Assembly (NCBI RefSeq): GCF_013362815.1
Contig: NZ_JABFVK010000011.1
Coordinates: 1 to 64,000 of the forward strand
DNA from: Hamadaea sp.
GTDB taxonomy: Bacteria > Actinomycetota > Actinomycetes > Mycobacteriales > Micromonosporaceae
Direction of reading: 5' to 3'
Length of the DNA stretch: 64,000 nt
Shown here: piece by piece, positions 1 to 8,535 of the stretch
Numbering within the stretch: the stretch's first letter is position 1
How the letters are laid out: each line of letters opens with the position of its first letter
Notes under the pieces: model-generated
Told to the model about the DNA's origin: nothing
What the model saw: the letters and a program-made list of their open reading frames with translations, nothing else
Databases searched by the model: none
Made by a program: the position numbers and the translations under genes

Positions 1-1
1 C

Positions 2-2713
2 AGCGGCACCGATCGTCGACGCGGTGAGATAGTCACGTTCTACTCCTTCAAGGGCGGCACCGGGCGCACCATGGCGGTGGCCAATGTGGCCTGGATCCTG
101 GCCTCCGCCGGCAAACGCGTGCTCGCCGCCGACTGGGACCTCGAATCGCCGGGACTGCACCGGTTCCTCCATCCGTTCCTGGACGCCGCACGGCTGTCCA
201 CAGCGGGCGGAGTGATCGACCTGATCCGCGAGTTCGAGCACGCCACCGGGGCCGGCGAGCCGCAAGACCCGGCCTGGTACGCCCATTACGCCGAAGTGGA
301 CCGGTACGCGTTGCCCCTGACGTGGTCGTTCGGCCGGGGGCGGCTCGACGTCCTGACGGCCGGTCGGCAGAACCGGGATTACGCCACCCACTTGAGCGAC
401 CTCGACTGGGACGACTTCTACGAGCGCCGCCACGGCGGCCGGTTCTTCGACGCCCTGCGGGAGGATCTTCGGCGACGCTACGACTACGTGCTGATCGACA
501 GTCGGACCGGGCTCAGCGAACTCGCCGACATCTGCACGGCGCACCTACCGGACACCCTGGTCACCTGCTTCACCTTCGCCGAGCAGGCGATCTCGGGCGC
601 GGCGACGCTGGCCCGGGAGATCGCCAGCCGCCATCGCAACCGGGCGATCCGCGTACTGCCCGCGCCGATGCACATCGATCGCAGCCAGGCGGCGCAGGCG
701 CAGGCCGGGCGCACGGTGGCGATGCGCCGCCTGGCCGGGCTGCCGGCCGGGCTCACCGACGCCCAACGCCGCCGCTACTGGGCCGCCGTCGAGGTGCCCT
801 ACCAGCCCGCGTACGCGTTCGAGGAGATCCTCGCCGCCGTCGCCGATCCACCGGGCGTGCCGGGGACGATGCTTTCGGCGTACCTCGAACTGGTCCGGCA
901 CATCACGAACGGGGAGGTCACCGGGCCGCCGATCCTCGACGAGGGGGTGCGACGGCGTACCGCCGCCCGGTTCGTCCGGACGCCCGATCCCATCGTCAGC
1001 GACGTCACCCTTCAATACACGCCCGTCGACGCGGTCTGGGGCGAGTGGGTCGCCTCGATCTGCCGGGGCGCGGGGCTCGTGGTCGCCGATCCGTGGCTCG
1101 ACGGCTTCGATCCACCGCCCGGTGCCGCGCGGCTCACGCTGGTCTCGTCGGCCAATGCCGCAGCGCTCGCCCGGCTGACCCACGACGAACGCGCCCAGCC
1201 GGGTGGCCCGCCGCTGGCCGCGTACATCGCCGACGTCACGCCGGTGAGCTCCTTCGACGCCGCGCACAGCGCCCAGCTGCACTCCGGTGACGTGGTCGCG
1301 GCGACGACCAATCTGCTCACTCTGCTCGGCCACGCCTCGACCGTCCTGGATGGACCGCACCCGCCGACCCGGTTTCCCGGCCGCCCGCCCGCCGTCTTCC
1401 AGGCCCCGTCGCGCGACCCCCGATTCACCGGCCGCGGCCAGGAGATGCGCGAGCTGCGCGACCGGCTGCGCGATCAGGAGGGCACGGCGCTGCTCCCCGG
1501 TGGGTCGCGCGTCGCGGTCCTCGGCATGGGCGGCATCGGCAAGAGCCAGATCGCCATCGAGTACGCACACCGCTATGCCGCCGCTTATGACTTGGTGTGG
1601 TGGATCGACGCCACGGGTGACGTGACCGAGCAACTGGCCGCGCTCGCCCCGCACCTGGCGGTCAAGCGCCCGTCTCCGGCAGCCGCCGCTCGGGCCGCCC
1701 TCGCCGCCCTCGAACGCGGCCGGATGTACGCGGACTGGCTGGTGATCTTCGACGGGGCGGACGACTTCGACGCCGTCGCCGGGCTGCTCCCCCGCGGTTT
1801 CGGCCACACGCTCGTCACCTCGCGTGATCCGGCCTGGGCCGAGCACGCCGAACCGCTCGAAGTCGGCCTGTTCGACCGGGCCGAAAGCATCGCGCACCTG
1901 CGCCATCGACTGCCGACCATCCGCGACTCCGAGGCGGTCCAGGTCGCCGCGTCGGTGGCGGACCTGCCGGTCGCCGTGGCCGCCGCTGGCCGCTGGCTGG
2001 CCGACACCGGCCGTCCGCCCGCCGAGTTGCTCGTCGAGCCCGAACGCATCGGCTCCCGGCTGCGCTGGTGGAACACCTCCCTCGACCGGGTACGCGCCGA
2101 GGCAGCGGCGGCGTACCGGCTGCTGGAAGTGTGCTCCGTGCTGGGCCCGGAGATCGGACTGTCCATCGTGTACAGCGATGCCCTCGCCGCCGCGCTCGCC
2201 GAGGTCGACCCGGCGGTCGTCGATCGGTGGCGGCGCGGCAAACTCGTGCAGACGCTGACTCGCCTCGCGTTGATCCAGCTCGACGTACGCGGGCCGGAGG
2301 CGGGCGGCGCGCGCGTCGTCATCCACCCCGTGCTCCAGCAGGTGATCCGATCCCGGATGAGCGAGCCGGAGCTGGCCGTCATCCGGCATCACGCGCATGT
2401 CGTGCTGGCCTCGATCCGGCCACCGGCCGAAGTGGACGATCCGCGCGGCTGGGGGGCGTACGCCGAACTGTGGCCGCATCTCGACGCCTCCGGCGCGGCG
2501 GAGTGCACCGACGCGGCCGTCCGTCAGCTGCTGCTGCATCGGTTGCGTCACTTGCGCCGCCGCGGCCAGTACGCAGAAGGCCGCCGGCTCGGCGACCGGC
2601 TCGAACAGAGCTGGACCGAGCGCCTGGCCTTTCTGGCCGAGCCCGACGCCGCCGAGTTACGCCGCCAGCTGGCGTACCTGAAGTTCCAGGTGGCGTCGTT
2701 CCCGGAGGGATGA
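2..2713 (+). CDS. FxsT-like STAND ATPase (MinD-like + TIR-like + NB-ARC), 5' end outside window, lacks TPR tail
   Basis: The reading frame is open from the left edge, so the start lies upstream. The first visible residues hold a deviant Walker A (KGGTGRT, about nt 50-70) followed by a VLAADWDLESPG motif, as in the MinD/ParA-like N-terminus of FxSxx-COOH system TPR proteins (FxsT). A degenerate TIR-like segment follows (about nt 980-1330). Next comes an NB-ARC ATPase with P-loop GMGGIGKS (about nt 1525-1548), Walker B WLVIFDGADD (about nt 1740) and sensor LVTSRD (about nt 1812). FxsT proteins usually continue with several hundred residues of TPRs; here a TGA stop follows just after the first helices (PEG-stop), 12 nt before a convergent gene. 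FxsA, FxsB and FxsC would lie upstream, outside the window. Family assignment is from memory of the motif order; the substrate or partner is unknown. Confidence 0.75.
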   Translation, partial: SGTDRRRGEIVTFYSFKGGTGRTMAVANVAWILASAGKRVLAADWDLESPGLHRFLHPFLDAARLSTAGGVIDLIREFEHATGAGEPQDPAWYAHYAEVDRYALPLTWSFGRGRLDVLTAGRQNRDYATHLSDLDWDDFYERRHGGRFFDALREDLRRRYDYVLIDSRTGLSELADICTAHLPDTLVTCFTFAEQAISGAATLAREIASRHRNRAIRVLPAPMHIDRSQAAQAQAGRTVAMRRLAGLPAGLTDAQRRRYWAAVEVPYQPAYAFEEILAAVADPPGVPGTMLSAYLELVRHITNGEVTGPPILDEGVRRRTAARFVRTPDPIVSDVTLQYTPVDAVWGEWVASICRGAGLVVADPWLDGFDPPPGAARLTLVSSANAAALARLTHDERAQPGGPPLAAYIADVTPVSSFDAAHSAQLHSGDVVAATTNLLTLLGHASTVLDGPHPPTRFPGRPPAVFQAPSRDPRFTGRGQEMRELRDRLRDQEGTALLPGGSRVAVLGMGGIGKSQIAIEYAHRYAAAYDLVWWIDATGDVTEQLAALAPHLAVKRPSPAAAARAALAALERGRMYADWLVIFDGADDFDAVAGLLPRGFGHTLVTSRDPAWAEHAEPLEVGLFDRAESIAHLRHRLPTIRDSEAVQVAASVADLPVAVAAAGRWLADTGRPPAELLVEPERIGSRLRWWNTSLDRVRAEAAAAYRLLEVCSVLGPEIGLSIVYSDALAAALAEVDPAVVDRWRRGKLVQTLTRLALIQLDVRGPEAGGARVVIHPVLQQVIRSRMSEPELAVIRHHAHVVLASIRPPAEVDDPRGWGAYAELWPHLDASGAAECTDAAVRQLLLHRLRHLRRRGQYAEGRRLGDRLEQSWTERLAFLAEPDAAELRRQLAYLKFQVASFPEG

Positions 2714-2725
2714 TCCGGCGCGCCC

Positions 2726-3616
2726 TCAGGATTCCGCGATCACCCAGGCCAGCGCCTGCGGAAGGATCTCCATCGCGCCGAAGTGCGCCGTGTCGGCCTG
2801 AATCTGGACCTCGGCCCGTTTGAGCTGGGAAGCCAGCCACTCCGTATGCCCCACCGGCGAGAACGAATCGTCGGCGCCGTGCCACAGCAGCACCTCGGTG
2901 TCCACGTCGGACAGCTGGAATCCCCAGTCGCGCCGGAAGGCCAGGGCGTCGTCCACCCAGCCGTGCCCGCCGAAGCGCATCGCCTCGGCGTACGTGTCGG
3001 CGATCTGGCGGCGGATCACGGCGTCGTCGATCACCCGGAGATCGGACTCACGCAGTTCGCCCCGTAGCGCGTCCATGAGAATCCGCGGATCGCGGCGGAC
3101 ATGGTCGGCCCGGGCCAGCAGCCGTTCGGTGAACAGCGCGACGTCGCGATCGGCCACCTCGTAGTCGCTCGTGTTCCCCTTCGCCATCCCGTCGAACCAA
3201 GCGAGCCCGGGCGCGTCCGGCGGGGCGATGCTGACCAGCGCGGCCGACCGGGTCACCCGGCCCGGCAGCAGCGCGGCGCAGGCGAGCGCGTGCGGTCCGC
3301 CGCCGGATCGGCCGATCACGGCGAACGTCGGCAGCTCGAGATCGTCGGCGATCGCAGCCACGTCGTCGGCCGCGTCGCGCACCAGCCGGCCCGGCCTCCG
3401 GGTCGAGCCGCCGTAACCGGGGCGGTCATACGAGATCAGGCGTACGCCCATGCGGTAGAGCACGCTGCTCCGGGGACGGGGACCGCTGCGGCTGCCCGGC
3501 GTACCGTGCATGAGGAAGACCGGCCGACCGTCGGGGGCGCCGCTCACCTCCACCGACAACACCCCGCCGCGTGGCGACGGCACCAGGCGCGGTTGTGCAC
3601 GGCGCGTATTGGACAC
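2726..3616 (-). CDS. alpha/beta hydrolase
   Basis: A 296-residue soluble alpha/beta-hydrolase. The HGTPGS oxyanion motif is near residue 37 and the nucleophile elbow GRSGG has Ser104. A candidate acid Asp lies in HGADDS and the catalytic His in the DTAHFG segment near the C-terminus. The RPGYGGS segment after strand 4 is typical of the proline-iminopeptidase / epoxide-hydrolase-like branch. The GTG start at 3616 is preceded by GGGAGG four bases away. It converges on the FxsT-like gene (12-nt gap) and diverges from the methyltransferase, sharing about 53 nt of promoter DNA. The substrate cannot be told from sequence. Confidence 0.85.
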   Translation of the reverse strand: MSNTRRAQPRLVPSPRGGVLSVEVSGAPDGRPVFLMHGTPGSRSGPRPRSSVLYRMGVRLISYDRPGYGGSTRRPGRLVRDAADDVAAIADDLELPTFAVIGRSGGGPHALACAALLPGRVTRSAALVSIAPPDAPGLAWFDGMAKGNTSDYEVADRDVALFTERLLARADHVRRDPRILMDALRGELRESDLRVIDDAVIRRQIADTYAEAMRFGGHGWVDDALAFRRDWGFQLSDVDTEVLLWHGADDSFSPVGHTEWLASQLKRAEVQIQADTAHFGAMEILPQALAWVIAES

Positions 3617-3669
3617 GTGACCTCCCGTGTCTGAGCCTACGGCAGCCCGGAGTCTGGCACGATGCCAGG

Positions 3670-4392
3670 ATGATCTCCGACGCCGAGTTCGCGGCGCTCT
3701 ACGACGTCCTGAACCCGTGGGACGTCGAGCGGTACGCCTCGGACGCCTTCTATCACCGGCTCGTCATGGCCTCGGACGCCGTCCTCGACGTCGGCTGCGG
3801 AACCGGGTCGATGCTGCATTACGCCCGTTCGCAAGGGCACCGGGGCCGCCTCGTCGGACTCGAACCCGACCCGGCGATGCTCGCTCGCGCGTCTATGCAT
3901 ACCGATGTGGAATGGGTTTCGGGAGCCGCCGCCGACGCGGCCTGGAGCCGCGAGTTCGGCCTGGCCACCATGACCAGCCACGCGTTCCAGTGCCTGATCA
4001 GCGACGACGAGCTACGCGCCTCGCTGACCGCGATCCGCGCGGCCTTGCGCGACGGCGGCCGGTTCGCCTTCGAGACGCGCCATCCGCAGGCGCGCGCGTG
4101 GGAGGACTGGAATCCGGGCAACGTCACCGAGATCGCCGACCCTCCACTTAGGAGCTGGCATCGCGTCGACACAGTGGACGGTGACGTGGTGACCTTCACC
4201 AGCCTCGTCTCAGACACGTCCGGAGCGGTGCTGCGCACCGAGCAGACCGCGCTGCGATTCCTCGACGTGGCAACGCTGAACGCGTTCATCGACGAGGCCG
4301 GATTCGCGATCGACGATCAGTTCGGCGGCTGGGACGGTACGCCGATCGGCCCGGACAGCCGCGAGATCATCACGATCGCCCGCCGCCGCTAG
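3670..4392 (+). CDS. class I SAM-dependent methyltransferase
   Basis: A 240-residue Rossmann-fold methyltransferase. SAM motif I is VLDVGCGTG (residues 38-46), followed by an acidic motif II residue in LVGLEPDPAM and motif III/IV around residues 95-110. The ATG at 3670 gives a protein starting MISDAEFAALYD; an upstream in-frame extension to 3571 would overlap the start of the divergent hydrolase and is less likely. The YDVLNPW stretch resembles small-molecule methyltransferases of the UbiE/Tam type. The stop overlaps the convergent NTF2-like gene by 4 nt. The methyl acceptor is unknown. Confidence 0.85.
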   Translation: MISDAEFAALYDVLNPWDVERYASDAFYHRLVMASDAVLDVGCGTGSMLHYARSQGHRGRLVGLEPDPAMLARASMHTDVEWVSGAAADAAWSREFGLATMTSHAFQCLISDDELRASLTAIRAALRDGGRFAFETRHPQARAWEDWNPGNVTEIADPPLRSWHRVDTVDGDVVTFTSLVSDTSGAVLRTEQTALRFLDVATLNAFIDEAGFAIDDQFGGWDGTPIGPDSREIITIARRR

Positions 4393-4772
4393 CCGGTGAC
4401 GCCGGCCGGATTGTCCTGGCCGAGATAGGTGCCGTGGCCCTGCGCGACGAGCTCACCGTCGAAGATCAGCACCTCGTTGACGAGGTTGCCGCGCTGGTTG
4501 CGATAGCTGATGACGATCGTGCTGACGCCCGCGAAGACGGCCTCGACCGTGAAGCGCAGATCCGGGATCGCCTGCAACCCCTTGCCCCAGTACGCCCGCA
4601 GCGCCTCCTTGCCGCGCAGGACGCCACCGGTTTCGGGGAGGAGCTGGGCGGCGACCGGCGAGGTGAAGACCACGTCGTCGTGGAAGTGGCTGAGGATCGC
4701 TTCCAGGTCGTGGCTGTTCCAGGCGTCCACCCAGTGGCGGCTGAACTCGGTCGCACGCTCGTTCGTGATCAT
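4389..4772 (-). CDS. NTF2/SnoaL-like small protein
   Basis: A 127-residue NTF2-like fold protein with the usual opening helix (WVDAWNSHDLEAILSHF), DDVVFTSP strand and LRGKEALRAYW segment. SnoaL-like proteins are small cyclases, isomerases or ligand binders, and no function can be assigned here. The ATG at 4772 is chosen because a TACAGT hexamer ends 7 nt upstream, fitting a leaderless promoter. A GTG at 4781 is the alternative. Promoter and start codon region lie in a perfect 36-bp palindrome (4776-4811), so tight repression by a dyadic regulator is likely. Confidence 0.8.
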   Translation of the reverse strand: MITNERATEFSRHWVDAWNSHDLEAILSHFHDDVVFTSPVAAQLLPETGGVLRGKEALRAYWGKGLQAIPDLRFTVEAVFAGVSTIVISYRNQRGNLVNEVLIFDGELVAQGHGTYLGQDNPAGVTG

Positions 4773-4775
4773 GCG

Positions 4776-4811
4776 CCCCACTGTAGTGGACCGCGGTCCA
4801 CTACAGTGGGG
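4776..4811. promoter_or_regulatory. perfect 36-bp palindromic operator over the NTF2-like promoter
   Basis: Two 18-nt arms, CCCCACTGTAGTGGACCG and its exact reverse complement, abut without a spacer. The core GTGGACCGCGGTCCAC resembles TetR-family operators. The leftward -10 (TACAGT) lies inside the right-hand half as read from the gene, so binding would block the promoter. No TetR gene is adjacent. Confidence 0.75.
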
Positions 4812-4830
4812 GTGCCCCGGCGCATCATCC

Positions 4831-4882
4831 GCATAACGCGCTTAAAAACGCGCGCAAAGCCGCGTTATCCCGGGTTACGCGC
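4831..4882. repeat. GCGTTATCC-type intergenic repeat, copy 1 (degenerate)
   Basis: Contains GCATAACGCG and CGCGTTATCCCGGG units in opposite orientation. The same word family recurs at 41578-41683 and 48252-48357. It lies between the NTF2-like and carbonic anhydrase genes, which diverge. Confidence 0.5.
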
Positions 4883-4971
4883 CCCAAGACCTGGGAACCC
4901 CCCGACGGCCGCAATCTTCGTACGGCAGAATTGCGAACGAGGACTCATGATCCGTCGACCGGAAGGCCGAG

Positions 4972-5601
4972 ATGAGCGAGCCCGTACACCCCGACCTGCC
5001 GGTGTCCCCGGCCGACGCGCTGAAGTTGCTGCTCGACGGCAACGATCGGTTCGTCGCCGGCGAACGCCAGCACCCGAACCAGGACGCCGACCGGCGTACT
5101 GCCAACGCGACCGGACAGCGTCCGTTCGCCGTGCTGTTCGGCTGCTCCGACTCCCGGCTCGCCGCCGAGATCATCTTCGACCGGGGGCTCGGTGACCTGT
5201 TCGTCATCCGCACCGCCGGGCACGTCGTCGGGGCGGAGGTGCTGGGCAGCATCGAGTACGCCGTGGCGATGCTCGACGTGCCGCTCATCGCCGTGCTGGG
5301 CCACGACTCCTGCGGGGCCATCGGCGCAACCCTGGACTCGATCGCCGAGGGCACCAGCCCGCCCGGGTTCATCCGGGACATCGTAGAACGGGTCATGATC
5401 AGCGTCGTCCCGGTCCGTGAGCTGGCCGTCCGCGATCCCGATCTCGCGGTCACCGAGCACATCCGGTACACCGCCGACACGATCATCGAACGCTCCGCGC
5501 TGATCGCCGAGCGGGTCGAGGAAGGTCGCTGCGCGGTCGTCGGCATGTCCTACCGGCTCGCCGAGGGTAAGGCCAGTCTGGTCACGCGGCACGGCGTCTG
5601 A
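4972..5601 (+). CDS. beta-class carbonic anhydrase
   Basis: A 209-residue zinc enzyme for reversible CO2 hydration. The beta-class signature is complete: CSDSR (Cys58, Asp60, Arg62) and HDSCG (His111, Cys114) supply the zinc ligands and the Asp-Arg dyad. Length and absence of a signal peptide fit a cytoplasmic enzyme. The ATG at 4972 follows AAGGCCGAG. It lies between divergent and co-directional unrelated genes, so it is probably monocistronic. Confidence in function is high. Confidence 0.93.
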   Translation: MSEPVHPDLPVSPADALKLLLDGNDRFVAGERQHPNQDADRRTANATGQRPFAVLFGCSDSRLAAEIIFDRGLGDLFVIRTAGHVVGAEVLGSIEYAVAMLDVPLIAVLGHDSCGAIGATLDSIAEGTSPPGFIRDIVERVMISVVPVRELAVRDPDLAVTEHIRYTADTIIERSALIAERVEEGRCAVVGMSYRLAEGKASLVTRHGV

Positions 5602-5619
5602 TCGCGTAGCGTGGCGGCC

Positions 5620-6120
5620 ATGTCGGTCCGTCTCGTGGGTGCCAATCCCGGCATGACGGTCCGCGAAGGCGATCAGCTGCTCGCCTTCGCCTCCGTCTGG
5701 CGCGTCGACTGGTCCGAGCGCGGCGCCGGGCTCGCGCTCGTCCTCTGGCACGCGGGCACGACCCAGGTGGTCAGTGCGTCGCCCGCGCTGGGCGGCTGGC
5801 TGGCCGAGGAGTTCACCCGCCATTTTCCGGAGGTACGCGGACAGCAGTGGCCGGATCCCCTGGTGGTCGAGGCCCCGGTGGCGTGGGAACAGGATCTCGG
5901 CGTGGGCCTGCGGGCGTCCGCCGCCGACGTCACCGTCGAGATCACCGGGCCGAAGGACCGCCGGCTCGTCCGGGACGAGGCGTTCGACCTGGGCGGCTCG
6001 TCGCATCTGCTGTCCACGGTGTACATGCCGTGCGCCGTCGGCACGCTGACCGTCGCGGGCGTTCCCGTCACCGGTGACGTCCACGCGTACCTGGCCGACG
6101 CCGAGGTGTGGTGCGCCTAG
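5620..6120 (+). CDS. hypothetical protein, 166 aa
   Basis: I do not recognise this protein. It is soluble, 166 residues, with no signal peptide or membrane segment and mostly beta-strand-like sequence in its second half. The ATG at 5620 is favoured over the in-frame GTG at 5611 because TAGCGT ends exactly 7 nt before it, matching the leaderless pattern used by many genes here. It starts 18 nt after the carbonic anhydrase stop but appears to have its own promoter. Coding bias is like that of its neighbours. Confidence 0.7.
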   Translation: MSVRLVGANPGMTVREGDQLLAFASVWRVDWSERGAGLALVLWHAGTTQVVSASPALGGWLAEEFTRHFPEVRGQQWPDPLVVEAPVAWEQDLGVGLRASAADVTVEITGPKDRRLVRDEAFDLGGSSHLLSTVYMPCAVGTLTVAGVPVTGDVHAYLADAEVWCA

Positions 6121-6241
6121 AAGCAGGCCCTAGCCACGGCAAGAAAGTCACCTGGCGTACGTGCGTTGTTCAGCCCGAGCCGGATACCCTGCTCCTGGCG
6201 GCTCGCCTTCGGGGCGTGGCGTCGAGACCCACCGCGACCGA

Positions 6242-7078
6242 ATGAGTTCCGTGCATCACGCCAATCACTACTACGGGCACTCGCGCATCCTGGCCCGCTA
6301 CTGCGGACTGGACGGCGACTTCCCGCGCATCCACGGCTATCTTCAGCACGGCTGGAACATCGGCGACGGCATGGCCCCGGATCACGACTTCGTCCCGGGC
6401 GTACCGCTGCTCGTGTGGTCGGAACGCACCCGTCGCCGGGCCTGGTCGCTGGGCCGCCACACGGCGTACGCGCTCGGCTCGCCGTGGGCGTACCTGCTGC
6501 GGATGGAGCCCGGCGAACTCCGTGAGCAGCGACGCGGCACGATCTGGTACCCGTTTCACGGCTGGGAGGGTCAGGACGTCCTCGGCGACCACAGCCGCCT
6601 GATCGCGCAGATCCAGCTGACCGAGCCCGGCCCGGTGACGATCTGCCTGTACTGGCAGGAGTACCAGTCCCGACGGCTGCGCAGGCGCTACGAGCAGGCC
6701 GGGTTCCGGGTGATCTGCCACGGCTACCGCGGCGATCGCTGGGGCCATCAGGACCCCGAGTTCCTCCATCGGCAGCTCCGCGAGCAGCGCCGGCATGTGC
6801 GAGTCGCGTCGAACCGGCTGTCGACGGCGGTGTTCTATGGAACTCTCGCGGGGTGCGAACCGGCCGTGTACGGCGATCCGATGCACCTCCAGCGGGAGAA
6901 CCCGGTCTACGGCGGTCAGGCCCGGGTCCGACGCGAATGGCCGGAGATGCACGGGGAGCAGCTCGACCTCGCGGTCGCCCGGGAGGTGGCGGTGGCCGAG
7001 CTCGGCGCCGACCGGCTGCTGGACCCGGCGGAGATGCGCTGGCTGTTGCGTTGGCCCACAGAGAAGGCGATGGGATGA
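6242..7078 (+). CDS. putative surface-polysaccharide biosynthesis protein
   Basis: A 278-residue soluble protein starting MSSVHHANHYYGH. The C-terminal half carries SNRLSTAVFYGT followed by VYGDPM, which resembles the donor-binding end of GT-B-like capsule proteins; this is inference from motif shape only. Its stop overlaps the next ATG (ATGA), so the two are translationally coupled. The in-frame extension to 6161 lacks an RBS and I judge it unused. Two glycosyltransferase genes converge from the right, which supports a glycan role. Confidence 0.5.
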   Translation: MSSVHHANHYYGHSRILARYCGLDGDFPRIHGYLQHGWNIGDGMAPDHDFVPGVPLLVWSERTRRRAWSLGRHTAYALGSPWAYLLRMEPGELREQRRGTIWYPFHGWEGQDVLGDHSRLIAQIQLTEPGPVTICLYWQEYQSRRLRRRYEQAGFRVICHGYRGDRWGHQDPEFLHRQLREQRRHVRVASNRLSTAVFYGTLAGCEPAVYGDPMHLQRENPVYGGQARVRREWPEMHGEQLDLAVAREVAVAELGADRLLDPAEMRWLLRWPTEKAMG

Positions 7079-8433
7079 ACCACCCGCTCGGCGGCGAGCT
7101 GCTCGCCTACTCCGATCTCGACGGCGCGCACGGCGTCGGTCCCGCGCGCGGCGAAGCGCTCGCTGCGCTCGCGCGTACGGCCCGGGGGCGGGTGCTCGTC
7201 GCCGGCCCGCACGACCCCGGCCTCATCGACGCGATCAGCGCCGACCGGCTGACCCTGCTCGTCCGCGCGCGCTCCGACGCCGATACGCTCGCCGCCCGCT
7301 ACCCGGCCGCCGCCGTCTACACCGGCGATCTGTTCGCGCTGGAAGCCGCGCTCGACCCCGACGCCGCGTACGACACCGTCGTGGCGCTGGCCGGACTCGA
7401 CCGGCTCACCGGGCCGGAGGCGGACCGTCCGGAGTGGACCGAGGTACTCCGGCGGCTGACCGCGCGGCTGCGTCCGGACGGGACTCTGCTGCTCGGAATC
7501 GGCAACCCCGTCGGTGTACATCGGCTGACCGCGCCACCGGCCCCGGCCGCCGACCAGGACTGGGTGGACGACGTCGGCGGACCCGGGCTCGACGAGGTCC
7601 TGCGGGAACTGAGACGTCCCGTCGTCCGGGCGTACGCCGGATTCCCGTCACCGGTCGCGCCGACTGTCCTCATCGGAGCAGATACGCCCGACAGCGGTGT
7701 CCTGCAAGCCGCATTGCTGCGGAACACAGCCGTCGAGGGCGCACTCGCCGATCCGAGCCGGGTGGCCGCCCGGGCCCTGCGCAGTGGCTCGGCGATGGCG
7801 CTGGCCGCCGCCTGGTTCGTCGTCGCGGGTTCGGCTGCCGCCGCGGATCTGCCGTCCGCTGTGCCGGAATCAGCCGGCTCCACTGGGCGTACCCTCGAGG
7901 AATCGATTAGCTTGGCTGCCGCGAAACGCGACTTGCCCGCGGTACGCGAGCTGCTCCAAGCCTGGCAGCAGGGACCCGCAGGCGTGCCCGCGGACCAGGT
8001 GATCGTCGAGCCGGCCGGGCTGACCGCGCTCAGCGCGAGCATCGAGCCGGCCGAAGCGTTGCGACGCCTCGCCGCCGTGCTGATCCACAATGGACACGCG
8101 TACGCCTGGCCGCACGAAGGCGTGGCCGACCTGACGGTCGCGCTTGCGGCGATGGCCGGGATCGAGCTGAACCCCGCCGACGTGCCCGACGCAGCCGCCC
8201 CGACCTGGCACGATCTCGTCGCCGAGCGGGACGAACTGGCCCGCCTGCTGGCCGAGGCGCAGGCGCAGCGGGCCGCCTACCAGCAGCTGGCCGACGAGCG
8301 CGAGCAGAAACTCCGCGAGACGCTGCACCTGGTCGAGCTGCTGAGCACCTCCGGACCGGCTCGGATGGGCCGCGCCTTCGTCGGCGGCGTACGCGTCGCG
8401 CGCCGCACCGCCCGCCGCTTCCGCCTCCGCTAA
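7075..8433 (+). CDS. methyltransferase-like protein with C-terminal coiled coil
   Basis: A 452-residue protein. The first 200 residues look like a Rossmann methyltransferase: glycine motif VLVAGPHDP, an acidic turn, and a late RPDGTLLLGIGNP strand typical of class I enzymes. The motif I glycines are poorly conserved, so SAM binding is uncertain. The last 80 residues form an Arg/Glu/Gln-rich coiled coil (RDELARLLAEAQAQRAA) and a very basic tail. The ATG at 7075 overlaps the previous stop and follows GAGAAGG. It is probably co-transcribed with the upstream gene as part of a glycan cassette. Confidence 0.6.
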   Translation: MNHPLGGELLAYSDLDGAHGVGPARGEALAALARTARGRVLVAGPHDPGLIDAISADRLTLLVRARSDADTLAARYPAAAVYTGDLFALEAALDPDAAYDTVVALAGLDRLTGPEADRPEWTEVLRRLTARLRPDGTLLLGIGNPVGVHRLTAPPAPAADQDWVDDVGGPGLDEVLRELRRPVVRAYAGFPSPVAPTVLIGADTPDSGVLQAALLRNTAVEGALADPSRVAARALRSGSAMALAAAWFVVAGSAAAADLPSAVPESAGSTGRTLEESISLAAAKRDLPAVRELLQAWQQGPAGVPADQVIVEPAGLTALSASIEPAEALRRLAAVLIHNGHAYAWPHEGVADLTVALAAMAGIELNPADVPDAAAPTWHDLVAERDELARLLAEAQAQRAAYQQLADEREQKLRETLHLVELLSTSGPARMGRAFVGGVRVARRTARRFRLR

Positions 8434-8535
8434 CCCCCACCCTTTCCGCGCGATCATGAACTACTCGGGGTGATCGACAGTGTTTTCCCAGCTCGCCGAT
8501 CTCGTGTGCGGGTGATCGACTCCGCGAGCGGGTGG
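8434..8535. other. intergenic gap between convergent genes
   Basis: 102 nt between the coiled-coil methyltransferase-like gene and the GT4 gene. It contains two GGGTGATCGAC words about 45 nt apart and a GATCATGA word, but no convincing gene or terminator. Confidence 0.4.

Noticed and set aside
545-2551. Long minus-strand open frame opposite the FxsT-like gene
   Set aside because: It is antisense to a protein with clear ATPase motifs, its product is Arg/Gly-rich without recognisable domains, and high GC routinely keeps this frame open.
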